Positions 1-7,976 of a stretch of DNA of 64,000 nucleotides are shown here, one piece after another. How positions within the stretch are numbered: the first letter of the stretch is position 1; every line of letters begins with the position of its first letter. Source of the DNA: Maridesulfovibrio sp. (lineage in GTDB: Bacteria; Desulfobacterota; Desulfovibrionia; Desulfovibrionales; Desulfovibrionaceae); contig NZ_OY763930.1 in NCBI RefSeq assembly GCF_963667685.1, positions 1,532,501-1,596,500 of the forward strand, written 5' to 3'. The translations under genes were made by a program, and so were the position numbers. The notes beneath the pieces are model-generated. The model saw only the letters and a list, made by a program, of their open reading frames with translations, did not search any database and was not told where the DNA came from.

Positions 1-554
1 AGGGCATGAAGATTCCGTCCGGATACAGCATGGAGTGGGGCGGTGAATTCGAGGACTCAAGGGATGCCCAGACCAGCCTTGCAGCCAGCCTTGGAGGTCC
101 GTTCCTTATTATGATTATTGCTACGGTAATGCTTTTCAACAACTTGCGGGTACCGACCATAATCTGGCTGACTGTTCCACTGTCCATAATCGGGGTCAGC
201 TGCGGTCTGCTTGCCACCGGAGAAGCCTTCGGTTTTATGGCTCTGCTCGGTTTCCTCTCACTCTCGGGGATGTTGATCAAGAACGCTATTGTTTTGCTGG
301 ATCAGATTAATCTGGAACTTGCAGAAGGTAAGGAACCGTACCAAGCGGTTGTTGATTCAGCCCTGAGCCGCATCAGACCGGTAGCCATGGCTGCCGGGAC
401 AACTATTCTAGGCATGCTGCCGCTTGTTACAGACGCCTTCTTTTCGGCCATGGCGGTAACCATCATGGCTGGACTGGCATTCGCAACCGTGCTGACTCTG
501 CTGGTAGTTCCGGTGCTCTATACCATGTTCTACAAGATTAAGAGCCCGGCTTAA
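1..554 (+). CDS. RND-family efflux transporter, C-terminal part (5' end outside window)
   Basis: The reading frame is open from the left edge and ends at TAA 552-554, so this is the last ~184 residues of a large inner-membrane pump. The visible part has four to five hydrophobic segments in the order typical of the C-terminal membrane half of AcrB/HAE1 transporters, including a LLGFLSLSGMLIKNAIVLLD stretch and an RIRPVAMAAGTTILGMLPL segment that match the conserved end of that family. These pumps use the proton gradient to expel drugs or toxic compounds together with a periplasmic adaptor and an outer-membrane channel; those partners would lie to the left. The substrate cannot be told from this fragment. 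The internal ATG at 6 is not a real start. Confidence 0.9.
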   Translation, partial: GMKIPSGYSMEWGGEFEDSRDAQTSLAASLGGPFLIMIIATVMLFNNLRVPTIIWLTVPLSIIGVSCGLLATGEAFGFMALLGFLSLSGMLIKNAIVLLDQINLELAEGKEPYQAVVDSALSRIRPVAMAAGTTILGMLPLVTDAFFSAMAVTIMAGLAFATVLTLLVVPVLYTMFYKIKSPA

Positions 555-571
555 GATCTACAAATTAAAAG

Positions 572-608
572 AAACCGGGCTTCGGTCATTGTGACTGAAG
601 CCCGGTTT
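572..608. terminator. Bidirectional hairpin terminator
   Basis: Arms of 17 bases (572-588 and 592-608) pair with a single mismatch around a 3-base loop. A-rich and T-rich flanks suit termination from both the RND gene and the converging FmdE gene. Confidence 0.8.
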
Positions 609-612
609 TAAT

Positions 613-1215
613 TTAAATCTTCTGTTCAAATTTAGCGAAGCAGGGCAGGCAAAGCGTTCGTCCCGCAAATCTCCGGGAACGAGATTCCATATGCATTTCT
701 CCGCACTCATCACAAGTCAGTGATTGCAGTATAGCCGCCGGGCGAGGCATGCGGATCTGTGGTTCCTCCACAATAAACATATCTTCAAGTTTGGCTTCTG
801 CATACCGCTTCTCGCATTGAGCCCTAATTTTTTCGCATTGGTCTTCTTCTTCGTCAGTTGGATTGGAAATAGCCATAAGTCTGCTCATTTCAGCTCGCAG
901 TTCCCCAATAAAGCCGGGATTGAGCCGGGCCCGCAGTCCTTTTCCGTCACTGCGGCGATAAAAGGTAAAGGCCATCTTTCCGTGATCCTTGAGGATCAGG
1001 TTGCCCTTACCCAGAGAGCATCCGGTCAGGGACTGGATAGCATCCACTCCGCACATATCAGTTTCGCAAATGACGACAATCTCGGAATCTTTGTTATGTC
1101 CGAGTTCGCGCAAACATAGTTCCGCCGCCCTGATGCCGATAGCCAGTCCGGGACATTGATGTCCATGAAATTCAATGGTTTGTTTGATTTGGTATTCTGA
1201 AAAAAACTTGGTCAT
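613..1215 (-). CDS. FmdE-family protein with C-terminal zinc ribbon
   Basis: A 200-residue protein. The N-terminal half carries the FmdE signature: FHGHQCPGLAIG near residue 16 and ETDMCGVDAIQSLTGCSLGKGN near residues 51-72, with Cys/His positions that bind metal in this family. The C-terminus (about 167-195) has two CxxC pairs, CDEC and CLPC, forming a zinc ribbon. FmdE proteins are named after a subunit region of molybdenum formylmethanofuran dehydrogenase, but in sulfate reducers they occur as separate small proteins of unknown role. A GAGG ribosome site precedes the ATG. It is the last gene of the ABC importer operon, one base after the ATPase gene, so it probably handles or senses the imported metal. 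A link to molybdenum or tungsten is a guess based on the family name and context. Confidence 0.8.
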   Translation of the reverse strand: MTKFFSEYQIKQTIEFHGHQCPGLAIGIRAAELCLRELGHNKDSEIVVICETDMCGVDAIQSLTGCSLGKGNLILKDHGKMAFTFYRRSDGKGLRARLNPGFIGELRAEMSRLMAISNPTDEEEDQCEKIRAQCEKRYAEAKLEDMFIVEEPQIRMPRPAAILQSLTCDECGEMHMESRSRRFAGRTLCLPCFAKFEQKI

Positions 1216-1216
1216 C

Positions 1217-2035
1217 TTACTGCCTCACTTCATGAATATGCCTATGGGATTGTTCGTGTTCATAATCGAGAGCTTCCAGATCTTCGACTGGATGGATAAC
1301 CGGGCAACCTTTACGCATTTCGATTTCCACTTCCACGCCATAGACCTGTTCGATTATTTCCGGGCTGACGCAGGTTTTGCCTCCGCAACCGCAGACGGTT
1401 CCGTTCTTAAGAAAAATATACTTATCCGCGTAGCGTAAGGCGGTGTTAAGGTCATGCATGGTCATGATTGCGGAAACATTATGTCCTTTGACCACCGCCC
1501 GCACCGTGCGCAGTATTTCAAGCTGATTCCTGAGATCAAGGGAGCTGGTCGGTTCATCAAGCAGCAGCACGTCCGGTTCTTGAACAAGAGCACGGGCAAT
1601 GCTTACCTTCTGCAATTCTCCACCACTTAGCCTGTCGATATAACGTAGGGAAAGATGGTTTAAGGAGAGCCGTTTGAGCGTTGCGTCCACAATGCGGATA
1701 TCATGATCACGGACCCGCCATTTGATGTGCGGCTTGCGGCCCATCAGAACAGCATCAAAGACAGTCAAACGGGCAGGATCAACCCGTTGGGGAACATAAC
1801 CTATCAATCTGGCTATGTCGTCCGGTGCGAGTTTGAAGACATCCCTGTCTTTGACTATCACTGATCCTTTGCGCGGTCTATGGATGGCATTCATGCATTT
1901 GAGCAGGGTGGTTTTGCCTGCGCCATTTGGGCCGAGAATGGCCAGAAGTTCACCGCGATCCACTGCGAAATCAACTGATTCAAGAACCGGAGTTCCGTTG
2001 TAGCTGAAATTTATGCCGTTCACTTTAATATTCAT
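1217..2035 (-). CDS. ABC transporter ATP-binding protein (FecE/BtuD type)
   Basis: A 272-residue cytoplasmic ATPase energising import through the permease encoded just upstream. Walker A is GPNGAGKTT near residue 35, the signature is LSGGELQK near 136, and Walker B is VLLLDEPTSSLD near 155, followed by the switch histidine in MTMHDLNTAL. Length and motif spacing fit the iron-siderophore, haem, cobalamin and MolBCA-like importers. The ATG overlaps the permease stop by four bases (ATGA), so translation is probably coupled. The C-terminal tail is rich in His and Glu (about residues 255-272), which is unusual and could bind metal. The substrate is not identifiable from the ATPase. Confidence 0.93.
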   Translation of the reverse strand: MNIKVNGINFSYNGTPVLESVDFAVDRGELLAILGPNGAGKTTLLKCMNAIHRPRKGSVIVKDRDVFKLAPDDIARLIGYVPQRVDPARLTVFDAVLMGRKPHIKWRVRDHDIRIVDATLKRLSLNHLSLRYIDRLSGGELQKVSIARALVQEPDVLLLDEPTSSLDLRNQLEILRTVRAVVKGHNVSAIMTMHDLNTALRYADKYIFLKNGTVCGCGGKTCVSPEIIEQVYGVEVEIEMRKGCPVIHPVEDLEALDYEHEQSHRHIHEVRQ

Positions 2036-3099
2036 TTGCTTCCCCTGATAATCAGCCAGATGAAAACCGGAGCGCCAAGAAAGGCGGTCAACACCGACAC
2101 GGGCAATACATTAGGAGCCAGCATAAGCCTTGCAGCAGTGTCCGCTGCCAGAAGGAGAACCGCACCGGCAATACAGGAGGCAGGAAGCAGGAAGCGGTAA
2201 TCATCCCCAATCACGCGTCTGACCATATGAGGGCAGACCAGCCCAACAAAGCCGATAATGCCGAGGAAAGACACGATGACTGCCGTGACCAGCGAAGCGA
2301 GAAGCATTCCGGTAATACGGATTTGCTCCACCTTGACGCCGAGACCTTTGGCTGTCTCATCTCCGGCTTCAATGGCGTTAAAATTCCAGCGGTTTGCCGT
2401 GAACCAGATGTAAGCAGCAATTGTAACTGTGCTGATTATGGACAACTCGCCCCATGTAGCCCGTGCAACGTCACCGAAGGTCCAGAAAACCATAGCCGCC
2501 AGCTGCACGTCATCTGCAAAGTATTGCAGGAACATGGTCCCGGCGGTAAAGAGCGCCCCTAATGCTACTCCCGACAGGACCATGACTTCAGGAGTGGCGC
2601 GGCGGGTGCGGGAAATGGCGATGATGGCGAAGGTGGCGATCAGGCTGAATCCGAATGCTACCAGTGTGGTTAGGTAGGGGGAGTTGATGGTCACCGCTCC
2701 AACATTGGAACTGGCCATGGTTCCAAGATCCAGCATCATTACTGAAACAGCTGCTCCGAAGGCCGCTGCGTGGGAAATTCCCAGAGTAAATGGAGAGCCT
2801 AGCGGATTACGCAGGATGGCCTGCATGACCGCCCCGGCCACAGAGAGTCCCGCTCCTGCGGCAAGGGCGGTTAGGGCCTGCGGAAGTCTAATATTCCAGA
2901 TGATCATGTCGAATCTCTTGGAAATAGAATTCCCCAGCAGGGTAAGCAGGGTGTCCGGGGCGGATATCGCGACAGGTCCCATGCCGATGGAGGCAATCAG
3001 CATAACCCCGGCGAACATTAACCCTGCTGCAATGAAAACAGATTTCCGTCTGATGTGGAGGGAATATTCAGCGGGAATCTGGCCGTCATCAAAGTGCAT
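2032..3099 (-). CDS. ABC transporter permease (FecCD/BtuC type)
   Basis: A 355-residue inner-membrane protein with about nine or ten hydrophobic segments. Family landmarks include FDMIIWNIRLPQALTALAAGAGLSVAGA near residue 62, LRNPLGSPFTLGISHAAAFGA near 95, and GIIGFVGLVCPHMVRRVIGDD near 280, the last being the coupling-helix region that touches the ATPase. It dimerises to form the channel for a metal or metal-chelate. It lies three bases after the binding-protein gene and overlaps the ATPase gene, making a tight operon. The family is certain; the substrate (iron chelate, cobalamin, or molybdate/tungstate as in MolB) is not. Confidence 0.93.
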   Translation of the reverse strand: MHFDDGQIPAEYSLHIRRKSVFIAAGLMFAGVMLIASIGMGPVAISAPDTLLTLLGNSISKRFDMIIWNIRLPQALTALAAGAGLSVAGAVMQAILRNPLGSPFTLGISHAAAFGAAVSVMMLDLGTMASSNVGAVTINSPYLTTLVAFGFSLIATFAIIAISRTRRATPEVMVLSGVALGALFTAGTMFLQYFADDVQLAAMVFWTFGDVARATWGELSIISTVTIAAYIWFTANRWNFNAIEAGDETAKGLGVKVEQIRITGMLLASLVTAVIVSFLGIIGFVGLVCPHMVRRVIGDDYRFLLPASCIAGAVLLLAADTAARLMLAPNVLPVSVLTAFLGAPVFIWLIIRGSK

Positions 3100-3102
3100 A
3101 GT

Positions 3103-4212
3103 CTATTCCAGATCCATCTTGTTAAAACCTTTTACACTGAATGCCTCTCCCATATGTTGCAGCACAGGTTCGCCGACCATGAAAGAGTATATTTCATCAG
3201 CCTTGGCTTTGGGATCGATATCCTTGAATTTTGAGGGATAGAGCACTCTACCGACGAAATATGCATCGGCAATTATGGAACCGTAGTTCATTGAGTACCA
3301 GTTGTAGGGCAGTACGGTATAGACGTTACCTGATGATACTGCATCAAGTGACTGGTAAGCAGGGTCGGTCTTTATCTCATGGATAGCCCCGGCGTTTTCT
3401 CCCAGTTGGGAAGTGGAGATATCCACAAATAGAATTTCCGGGTTCCAGGCTACAATCTGTTCCTTGGAAACGTTGGCATGCTGGAGCGGTTTGCCTTTGC
3501 CCTTGGGCGGGCAGGCAACATTAATTGCGTTAACAAAGCTGAACGGAGGATATGCAGGTTCGGTCGATTGGAAACCATGCGGTCCTTTCTTGGCAATGCC
3601 CCCTACGTAACATGTTTTACGTTCTATTTCGGGGATATTTGCGGTTCTGCTATGTAGGTTAGAAATTTCTGTTTCCATAAAATTACAGATTTCTTTGGCT
3701 CGTTGGCTCTTCCCGATAATCTCTCCCATGAGTTGGAGAGAGTTGTAGATAAGGTCACGTTTAGCATCCAGGCTGGCATACGCAACACAGACTACCGGTA
3801 TTCCGGTCTTAGCCTGTAATTCATCAGGATTGTAGCCCATATCTTTGTAGGTTTTGAAAATAACCTGCGGCTGCGGTTCAAGGTTGAGGATTAGTTCAGG
3901 GTTGTCGTGGCCGCGAAATTCACCGATTAGCGGCATATTCTTGAATTGTGGATTGGCAATAGCATAGGGGCGGGCATCAAATTTTGTCTTGCGGTGTTCA
4001 ATGGAATCAACCCCGACGATCATATTCTGTCCTTGCAGGTAGGTCAGATATCTGAGGCACCCCGGGCCGGAACAGATGACTCTTTCTACTTTGGACGGAA
4101 TTACAACCGTACGTCCTGCCATGTCGGTAATGGTTCGTGTACCTGCCGCTGCTGGTATGGCAATGCAGATGGTGATGAACATGGTAATTAGTGCAGGAAA
4201 TATTTTTTTCAT
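3103..4212 (-). CDS. Periplasmic substrate-binding protein of a metal/siderophore ABC importer
   Basis: A 369-residue secreted protein with a signal peptide of about 23 residues ending AAAG. The mature start, TRTITDMAGRTVVIPSKVER, is the standard opening of class III (FecB/BtuF/MolA) binding proteins. It has no lipobox cysteine, so it should be soluble in the periplasm. It captures the substrate and delivers it to the permease. Tyr and His residues in the C-terminal lobe (for example LPYNWYSMNYG near 305) might contact the ligand. GAGG lies six bases before the ATG. It is the first gene of the four-gene operon, and an imperfect dyad lies about 50 bases upstream. The FmdE partner suggests a metal oxyanion or metal complex other than a common siderophore, which is inference. 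Confidence 0.9.
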   Translation of the reverse strand: MKKIFPALITMFITICIAIPAAAGTRTITDMAGRTVVIPSKVERVICSGPGCLRYLTYLQGQNMIVGVDSIEHRKTKFDARPYAIANPQFKNMPLIGEFRGHDNPELILNLEPQPQVIFKTYKDMGYNPDELQAKTGIPVVCVAYASLDAKRDLIYNSLQLMGEIIGKSQRAKEICNFMETEISNLHSRTANIPEIERKTCYVGGIAKKGPHGFQSTEPAYPPFSFVNAINVACPPKGKGKPLQHANVSKEQIVAWNPEILFVDISTSQLGENAGAIHEIKTDPAYQSLDAVSSGNVYTVLPYNWYSMNYGSIIADAYFVGRVLYPSKFKDIDPKAKADEIYSFMVGEPVLQHMGEAFSVKGFNKMDLE

Positions 4213-4262
4213 GATTACCTCAGAATTAGAATTTTGATGGCCTTAGTTAAGATTTAATTTAA

Positions 4263-4291
4263 AATCAATATGCATTTGATGTATATTTATT
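4263..4291. promoter_or_regulatory. Imperfect dyad upstream of the ABC/FmdE operon (possible operator)
   Basis: Two 12-base arms around a 5-base centre (core ATATGCA TTTGA TGTATAT at 4268-4286) pair with two mismatches. The dyad sits 51 bases before the binding-protein start in an AT-rich stretch, as expected for a repressor site. The cognate regulator is unknown. Confidence 0.35.
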
Positions 4292-4318
4292 AAAAAATCG
4301 TGTCAACGGATGTGCATA

Positions 4319-4350
4319 AAAAGCCCGTGCCAAATAACGACACGGGCTTT
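4319..4350 (-). terminator. Hairpin terminator after the ribbon-helix-helix gene
   Basis: AAAGCCCGTG (4320-4329) pairs perfectly with CACGGGCTTT (4341-4350). A run of T follows on the minus strand. Confidence 0.75.
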
Positions 4351-4371
4351 ATCTTTTATGTATGGGCAAAC

Positions 4372-4638
4372 TTAATAATGCTTATTTGCTAAGTATGTAG
4401 TGCAGACCACCCGCAACAGGGATGCGAAGTTGGAAATCTCACCATTCATGCTGTACGCCTCGGCATGCAGGGCAGAGATGAATTTACCGGTGCTGACATT
4501 TTCTTCCGCTGCCAGTTCATCAAGAATATGCCAGAATCTCCGCTCAATGCGGATGCTGGTAACGGCTCCGTTGATTCTGATGGAGCGGTTCACTTGTTCA
4601 TAATCCTGCGGCGGGGTGGAAGCGTATATCTCACACAT
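4372..4638 (-). CDS. Ribbon-helix-helix domain protein
   Basis: An 88-residue protein beginning MCEIYAS. The reading frame stays open upstream to 4761, but the ATG at 4638 has GAGG six bases before it and starts after the upstream gene ends, so I choose it. Residues about 24-62 (VTSIRIERRFWHILDELA, then STGKFISALHAEA) fit a ribbon-helix-helix fold: one beta strand and two helices that bind DNA as a dimer. The closest family I can name is the RHH_4 type, found singly in many proteobacteria and of largely unknown targets. The gene lies 41 bases after the DJ-1/PfpI gene and ends in a terminator, so the two are probably co-transcribed; it could regulate that operon. Confidence 0.65.
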   Translation of the reverse strand: MCEIYASTPPQDYEQVNRSIRINGAVTSIRIERRFWHILDELAAEENVSTGKFISALHAEAYSMNGEISNFASLLRVVCTTYLANKHY

Positions 4639-4679
4639 GTAAAACCTCGTCTTCTTTCCTCCCGCCGGACAGTGTTTTT

Positions 4680-5237
4680 TTATGCGAGCTGTTTGGCCAG
4701 AAGCCGCAGCCATCTGGGATGAGCGGGCCATGCGGGAGCGGTTATAAGATTGCCATCGCAAATAGCATCGTCAAGGTCTATTTCAACGTATTCACCACCA
4801 GCCATCTTAACTTCGGGGCTACACGCAGGGTAGGCGGACACTTTTTTCCCGTCAAGAACTCCCGCTGCGGCAAGAAGTTGAGGACCATGACAAATTGCAG
4901 CAATAGGACGGTCTGAGAAGCTGCGGACAATATCGAGAACTTTTTCATTGAGACGCAGGTATTCGGGAGCTCTGCCGCCGGGAACCACCAGAGCAGCATA
5001 ATCCCCTGTTTTGACACTGTCAAAGTTGGCATTGAGTGTGAAATTGTGCCCTGGGCGTTCCAGATATGTCTGGTGAGCTTCAAAGTCATGTATCGCAGTG
5101 GCTACCTGCTCCCCGGCTTTTTTGTCCGGGCAGATGGCATCGACTTCAAAGCCCATGGCCTGTAACGCCTGAAAGGGTACCATTACTTCATAGTCTTCGA
5201 CAAAGTCACCTACGATCATAAGAATCTTTTTAGTCAT
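4680..5237 (-). CDS. DJ-1/PfpI family protein
   Basis: A 185-residue protein of the DJ-1/ThiJ/PfpI superfamily. The nucleophile elbow AICHGPQLL near residue 114 holds the reactive cysteine, and the acidic residue of the family sits near residue 15 (DFVEDYE). [12 protein letters not shown] near residue 85 is the usual glycine-rich loop. Members act as glyoxalase III, deglycase-like or stress proteins; some are intracellular proteases. The HGP pattern resembles the PfpI/YhbO branch. AAGGAG precedes the ATG. A perfect inverted repeat about 60 bases upstream may be an operator. The exact reaction cannot be assigned. Confidence 0.88.
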   Translation of the reverse strand: MTKKILMIVGDFVEDYEVMVPFQALQAMGFEVDAICPDKKAGEQVATAIHDFEAHQTYLERPGHNFTLNANFDSVKTGDYAALVVPGGRAPEYLRLNEKVLDIVRSFSDRPIAAICHGPQLLAAAGVLDGKKVSAYPACSPEVKMAGGEYVEIDLDDAICDGNLITAPAWPAHPRWLRLLAKQLA

Positions 5238-5296
5238 AGTCTTTCTCCTTTGGAATAGTTGGTATCAGTATACTAACAAAAAATTATTATAAATTG

Positions 5297-5314
5297 GTAG
5301 TACTCCTGTACTAC
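5297..5314. promoter_or_regulatory. Perfect inverted repeat upstream of the DJ-1/PfpI gene
   Basis: GTAGTAC (5297-5303), four bases, then GTACTAC (5308-5314), centred about 68 bases before the start codon. The shape is like operators of HxlR/DUF24 or MarR redox regulators, but the regulator is not in the window. The rest of 5238-5506 holds no convincing gene. Confidence 0.35.
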
Positions 5315-5506
5315 AGATAATGGGAAGAAGATATCTTTCAGTTGGATATTCCCCTGCCTGTTTGTTGCCTATAGTCCGGGAAAGTAGAGGCTTAAGCTTG
5401 TGCAAGCCCGGTAAATATTGGACCGATATTTGCTGCATTCTCCAGTGTATGTTTTGGCCGGGCAATATTTTCCGTTATTCCGTGCTACAACAAGAGGAGT
5501 GTATTG

Positions 5507-6313
5507 ATGAATATTTCAGGGGTTAACAGTTCTGAAAGTCTGCAGATGTCAGCAGAGCGTGCGACAGCAGAGCGTGCTCCGGCAGAGCAAAAGATACCGG
5601 AGCAGCAAAAAGACTGTGAGTTTGTTGAATCTTTAATGATTTCAAAAGACAAGGATGGAGATGGACTCCTTAGTCTTAAAGATTCAGGGCTGCGGAAAAA
5701 AGAGTTTGCAAAGTATGATCTCGATGGAAACGGCAAAATTTCAGTCGCAGAAGTCCAAGCTAAACTCGAACAGATGCAGCAGCAGAAAGGCGAACTCGGA
5801 AAGCTTGGTGTACAGATGCAGCAGGCGGAAAATTCTTCCGTACAGGGGGCAGAGTCTGCGTCATCGAAAATGGTTGGCTTTGGTGAAAGCGGCTTGGATC
5901 AGGATACATTCAATAAGCTAGATTCAGACGGGGATGGTAAAATTTCTCAGGCTGATATTGATGCTGCGCGGGCTGCCCAAGAGCAGGAGAAAGATAGCGA
6001 AAGTGATTTTTCTAAGGCCTTGTCTGATTTTGAGAAAAGCTTTTTCAGTAGGAAAAAGGATGATGAAGAGGAAAAGGATCTAGACAAAGACGGTGTTGTT
6101 TCTCCGGAAGAAGAAGAGCAGGCTCAGCAGTCTGCTGCGCAGACGCAGATTCCCGGTGTGAATGCTAAAGAAGATAAGGACACATCTACGGATGCGGAGC
6201 CTCAAGGCAGAAGCTTTACAGCAAGGCATATGGCCGGTGTTCGTGCTTATCAGGATCAGGCTTCAGATTTTTTTGCTTCAGCAGCGCAATCCACTGTAAA
6301 TTTTGAATACTGA
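5507..6313 (+). CDS. EF-hand calcium-binding protein
   Basis: A 268-residue acidic protein starting MNISGVNSS. A TTG three bases earlier is possible, but the ATG at 5507 has AGGAG seven bases before it. Four EF-hand-type loops are visible: DKDGDGLLSLKD near residue 48, DLDGNGKISVAE near 71, DSDGDGKISQAD near 136, and a shorter DKDGVVSPEE near 194. Each has Asp/Asn at positions 1, 3 and 5. There is no signal peptide and no catalytic domain; the spacers are Gln/Glu/Lys rich and probably flexible. The C-terminus (ARHMAGVRAYQDQA) is less charged. It probably buffers or senses calcium. A single-gene unit, closed by a terminator. Function unknown. Confidence 0.8.
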   Translation: MNISGVNSSESLQMSAERATAERAPAEQKIPEQQKDCEFVESLMISKDKDGDGLLSLKDSGLRKKEFAKYDLDGNGKISVAEVQAKLEQMQQQKGELGKLGVQMQQAENSSVQGAESASSKMVGFGESGLDQDTFNKLDSDGDGKISQADIDAARAAQEQEKDSESDFSKALSDFEKSFFSRKKDDEEEKDLDKDGVVSPEEEEQAQQSAAQTQIPGVNAKEDKDTSTDAEPQGRSFTARHMAGVRAYQDQASDFFASAAQSTVNFEY

Positions 6314-6341
6314 AATTAAATTTTCCGAAAAATAAAAATAT

Positions 6342-6371
6342 ATCCCCCCGAAGCAGCTGCTCCGGGGGGAT
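6342..6371. terminator. Terminator between the EF-hand gene and ferritin
   Basis: ATCCCCCCG pairs with CGGGGGGAT around a GC-rich inner hairpin (AGCAGCTGCT), followed by TTTTTG on the plus strand. It serves the EF-hand gene and possibly the converging ferritin gene. Confidence 0.8.
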
Positions 6372-6394
6372 TTTTGTCTACGTGTATGCAGAAA

Positions 6395-6901
6395 CTATTC
6401 GGCTGGGGCGGTAAAAACACGGGTGCTCAGTTCCTTATCAAGGATGAACATGCCGTTTCCTTCGCCGTTAAGCAGCCGGAGCTTATTCAGCACTGCATTA
6501 ACGTTGTCCTCTTCCTCAACCTGCTCGGTTACAAACCATTGCAGGAAGATGTTGGTTGCATGGTCTCGCTCCTGAATTGCAAGGTCAACAAGGCCGTTAA
6601 CCAGAGAAGTTACATGCTGTTCGTGCTCAAGCACTGCTTCAACGCAGTCCAGCGGTGATTCCCATTCGGTTTTAGGGCCATCGATGGAGGCAAGAAGAAC
6701 CCGTCCGCCGCGTTCGATGATGTAATCATAGAATTTCATTGCGTGGAACTGTTCTTCCTGTGCCTGTACACGCATCCAGTTGGCAAAGCCGTCCAGTCCG
6801 AGTTCGCTGAAGTAAGCGGACATGGAGAGGTAAAGGTATGCAGAGTACAGTTCGGCATTGAGCTGTTCGTTAAGTGCCTTTTCAAGAACTTTGTTAGACA
6901 T
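6395..6901 (-). CDS. ftn: Ferritin (FtnA-like)
   Basis: A 168-residue four-helix protein, normal length for a bacterial non-haem ferritin. The ferroxidase ligands of the family are visible: Glu in [14 protein letters not shown] near residue 17, ExxH in [14 protein letters not shown] near residues 49-53, Glu in [13 protein letters not shown] near 94, and Gln in TEQVEEE near 127. It oxidises Fe(II) and stores Fe(III) in a 24-mer cage, which also removes fuel for Fenton chemistry. It is the last of the leftward oxygen-defence genes, 33 bases after cydB. A GGAGA ribosome site lies 11 bases before the ATG. Confidence 0.93.
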   Translation of the reverse strand: MSNKVLEKALNEQLNAELYSAYLYLSMSAYFSELGLDGFANWMRVQAQEEQFHAMKFYDYIIERGGRVLLASIDGPKTEWESPLDCVEAVLEHEQHVTSLVNGLVDLAIQERDHATNIFLQWFVTEQVEEEDNVNAVLNKLRLLNGEGNGMFILDKELSTRVFTAPAE

Positions 6902-6933
6902 TTGGATTGTTCTCCGTGATTGGGATCATTTTA

Positions 6934-7950
6934 TTAATAGCCCAGATCTTCATCGGTGATTTTGTTTGCAAACATCTTATGCATCCAGAACTGGTAACCG
7001 ATGACGATGGGCACCATGATCAATGCAACCGTCAACATAATTTTCAGGGTCAGTTCGCTTGAAGCAGCATTATGGATAGTGATGGAGTATGCCGGGTTAA
7101 TGCTGGAAGGCAGCAGAGCCGGGAATAGTCCGATCACACCGAACATAGTGGTGGATACGATGAGAACAGCGGAGCTGATCCATGCTTTCCACCACTCACG
7201 TGCTGCAATGAGAGTGCGGATCTTGACGATGGCAAAGATCGGAACCAACAGGATCAGCAACAGTGCCGGGTAGGCAATGAAGTTACTGAGCAGTTTGGTA
7301 TATACTCCGGTAAGAGCCAGAAAGGCAATAAAAACTGCAGCCAGAACAGGCCAGACGTTTGTGGCTATCTTTGCGGCGCGGTCGTTAAGTTCTCCGTCTT
7401 CAGTGCGAGCTGCAAGCCAGAGCAGTCCGTGCTGTGCAAAGAGAAGAACAAAGAGGATGCCGCCGCCAAGGCCGTAAGGGTTAAGCAGAGTGAACAGGTT
7501 GCCCTGAAACACGCCGTTTTCATCAATGGGGATGCCCATGAAGATGTTTGCAAACGCAACACCCAGCAGCAGGGCAGGCAGAAAACTGCCGAGAACCATA
7601 AGGCAGTCCCAGAATTTGCGACCGCGGTCACTTTCCATCAGGCCGCGGAATTCAAAGGAAACGCCACGGATGATCAGCGCGATAAGCAGCAGCATGAGCG
7701 CTGTATAGAGCCCGCTGAACATTACCGCATATGCTTTGGGAAATGCAGCAAAGGTTACACCGCCGGCGGTGATCAACCATACTTCGTTACCGTCCCAGAA
7801 AGGGCCCATTGAGTTATAGATAATTTGACGGTCTTTTTCAGTTTTAGCAACAAAGGGCATCATTGCACCTAGGCCGAGATCATACCCATCGAGCATGAAA
7901 TAAATGGCCCAGAGCAGTCCCCAGAGTAAGAACCAAATTGATTCGAGCAT
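6934..7950 (-). CDS. cydB: Cytochrome bd oxidase subunit II
   Basis: A 338-residue inner-membrane protein with about eight or nine helices. The N-terminus MLESIWFLLWGLLWAIYFMLDGYDLG and the following GPFWDGNEVWLITAGGVTFAAFP are strongly conserved in CydB. With CydA it forms the quinol oxidase that reduces O2 to water with very high affinity; in sulfate reducers this is a membrane-level oxygen scavenger. AAGGAG precedes the ATG by seven bases. It follows cydA by 26 bases in the same transcript. Confidence 0.96.
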   Translation of the reverse strand: MLESIWFLLWGLLWAIYFMLDGYDLGLGAMMPFVAKTEKDRQIIYNSMGPFWDGNEVWLITAGGVTFAAFPKAYAVMFSGLYTALMLLLIALIIRGVSFEFRGLMESDRGRKFWDCLMVLGSFLPALLLGVAFANIFMGIPIDENGVFQGNLFTLLNPYGLGGGILFVLLFAQHGLLWLAARTEDGELNDRAAKIATNVWPVLAAVFIAFLALTGVYTKLLSNFIAYPALLLILLVPIFAIVKIRTLIAAREWWKAWISSAVLIVSTTMFGVIGLFPALLPSSINPAYSITIHNAASSELTLKIMLTVALIMVPIVIGYQFWMHKMFANKITDEDLGY

Positions 7951-7976
7951 GATAATCTCCTTGTCTTACAGGCTCA

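Noticed and set aside
724..1119. 131-residue plus-strand frame over the FmdE gene
   Set aside because: Antisense shadow of a well-supported gene, without motif or ribosome site.
4213..4318. Cobalamin or Moco riboswitch before the ABC/FmdE operon
   Set aside because: The leader is short and AT-rich with only a simple dyad; none of the conserved riboswitch boxes is visible.
4639..4761. N-terminal extension of the ribbon-helix-helix protein
   Set aside because: It overlaps the end of the DJ-1/PfpI gene in another frame; the ATG at 4638 has a clear ribosome site.
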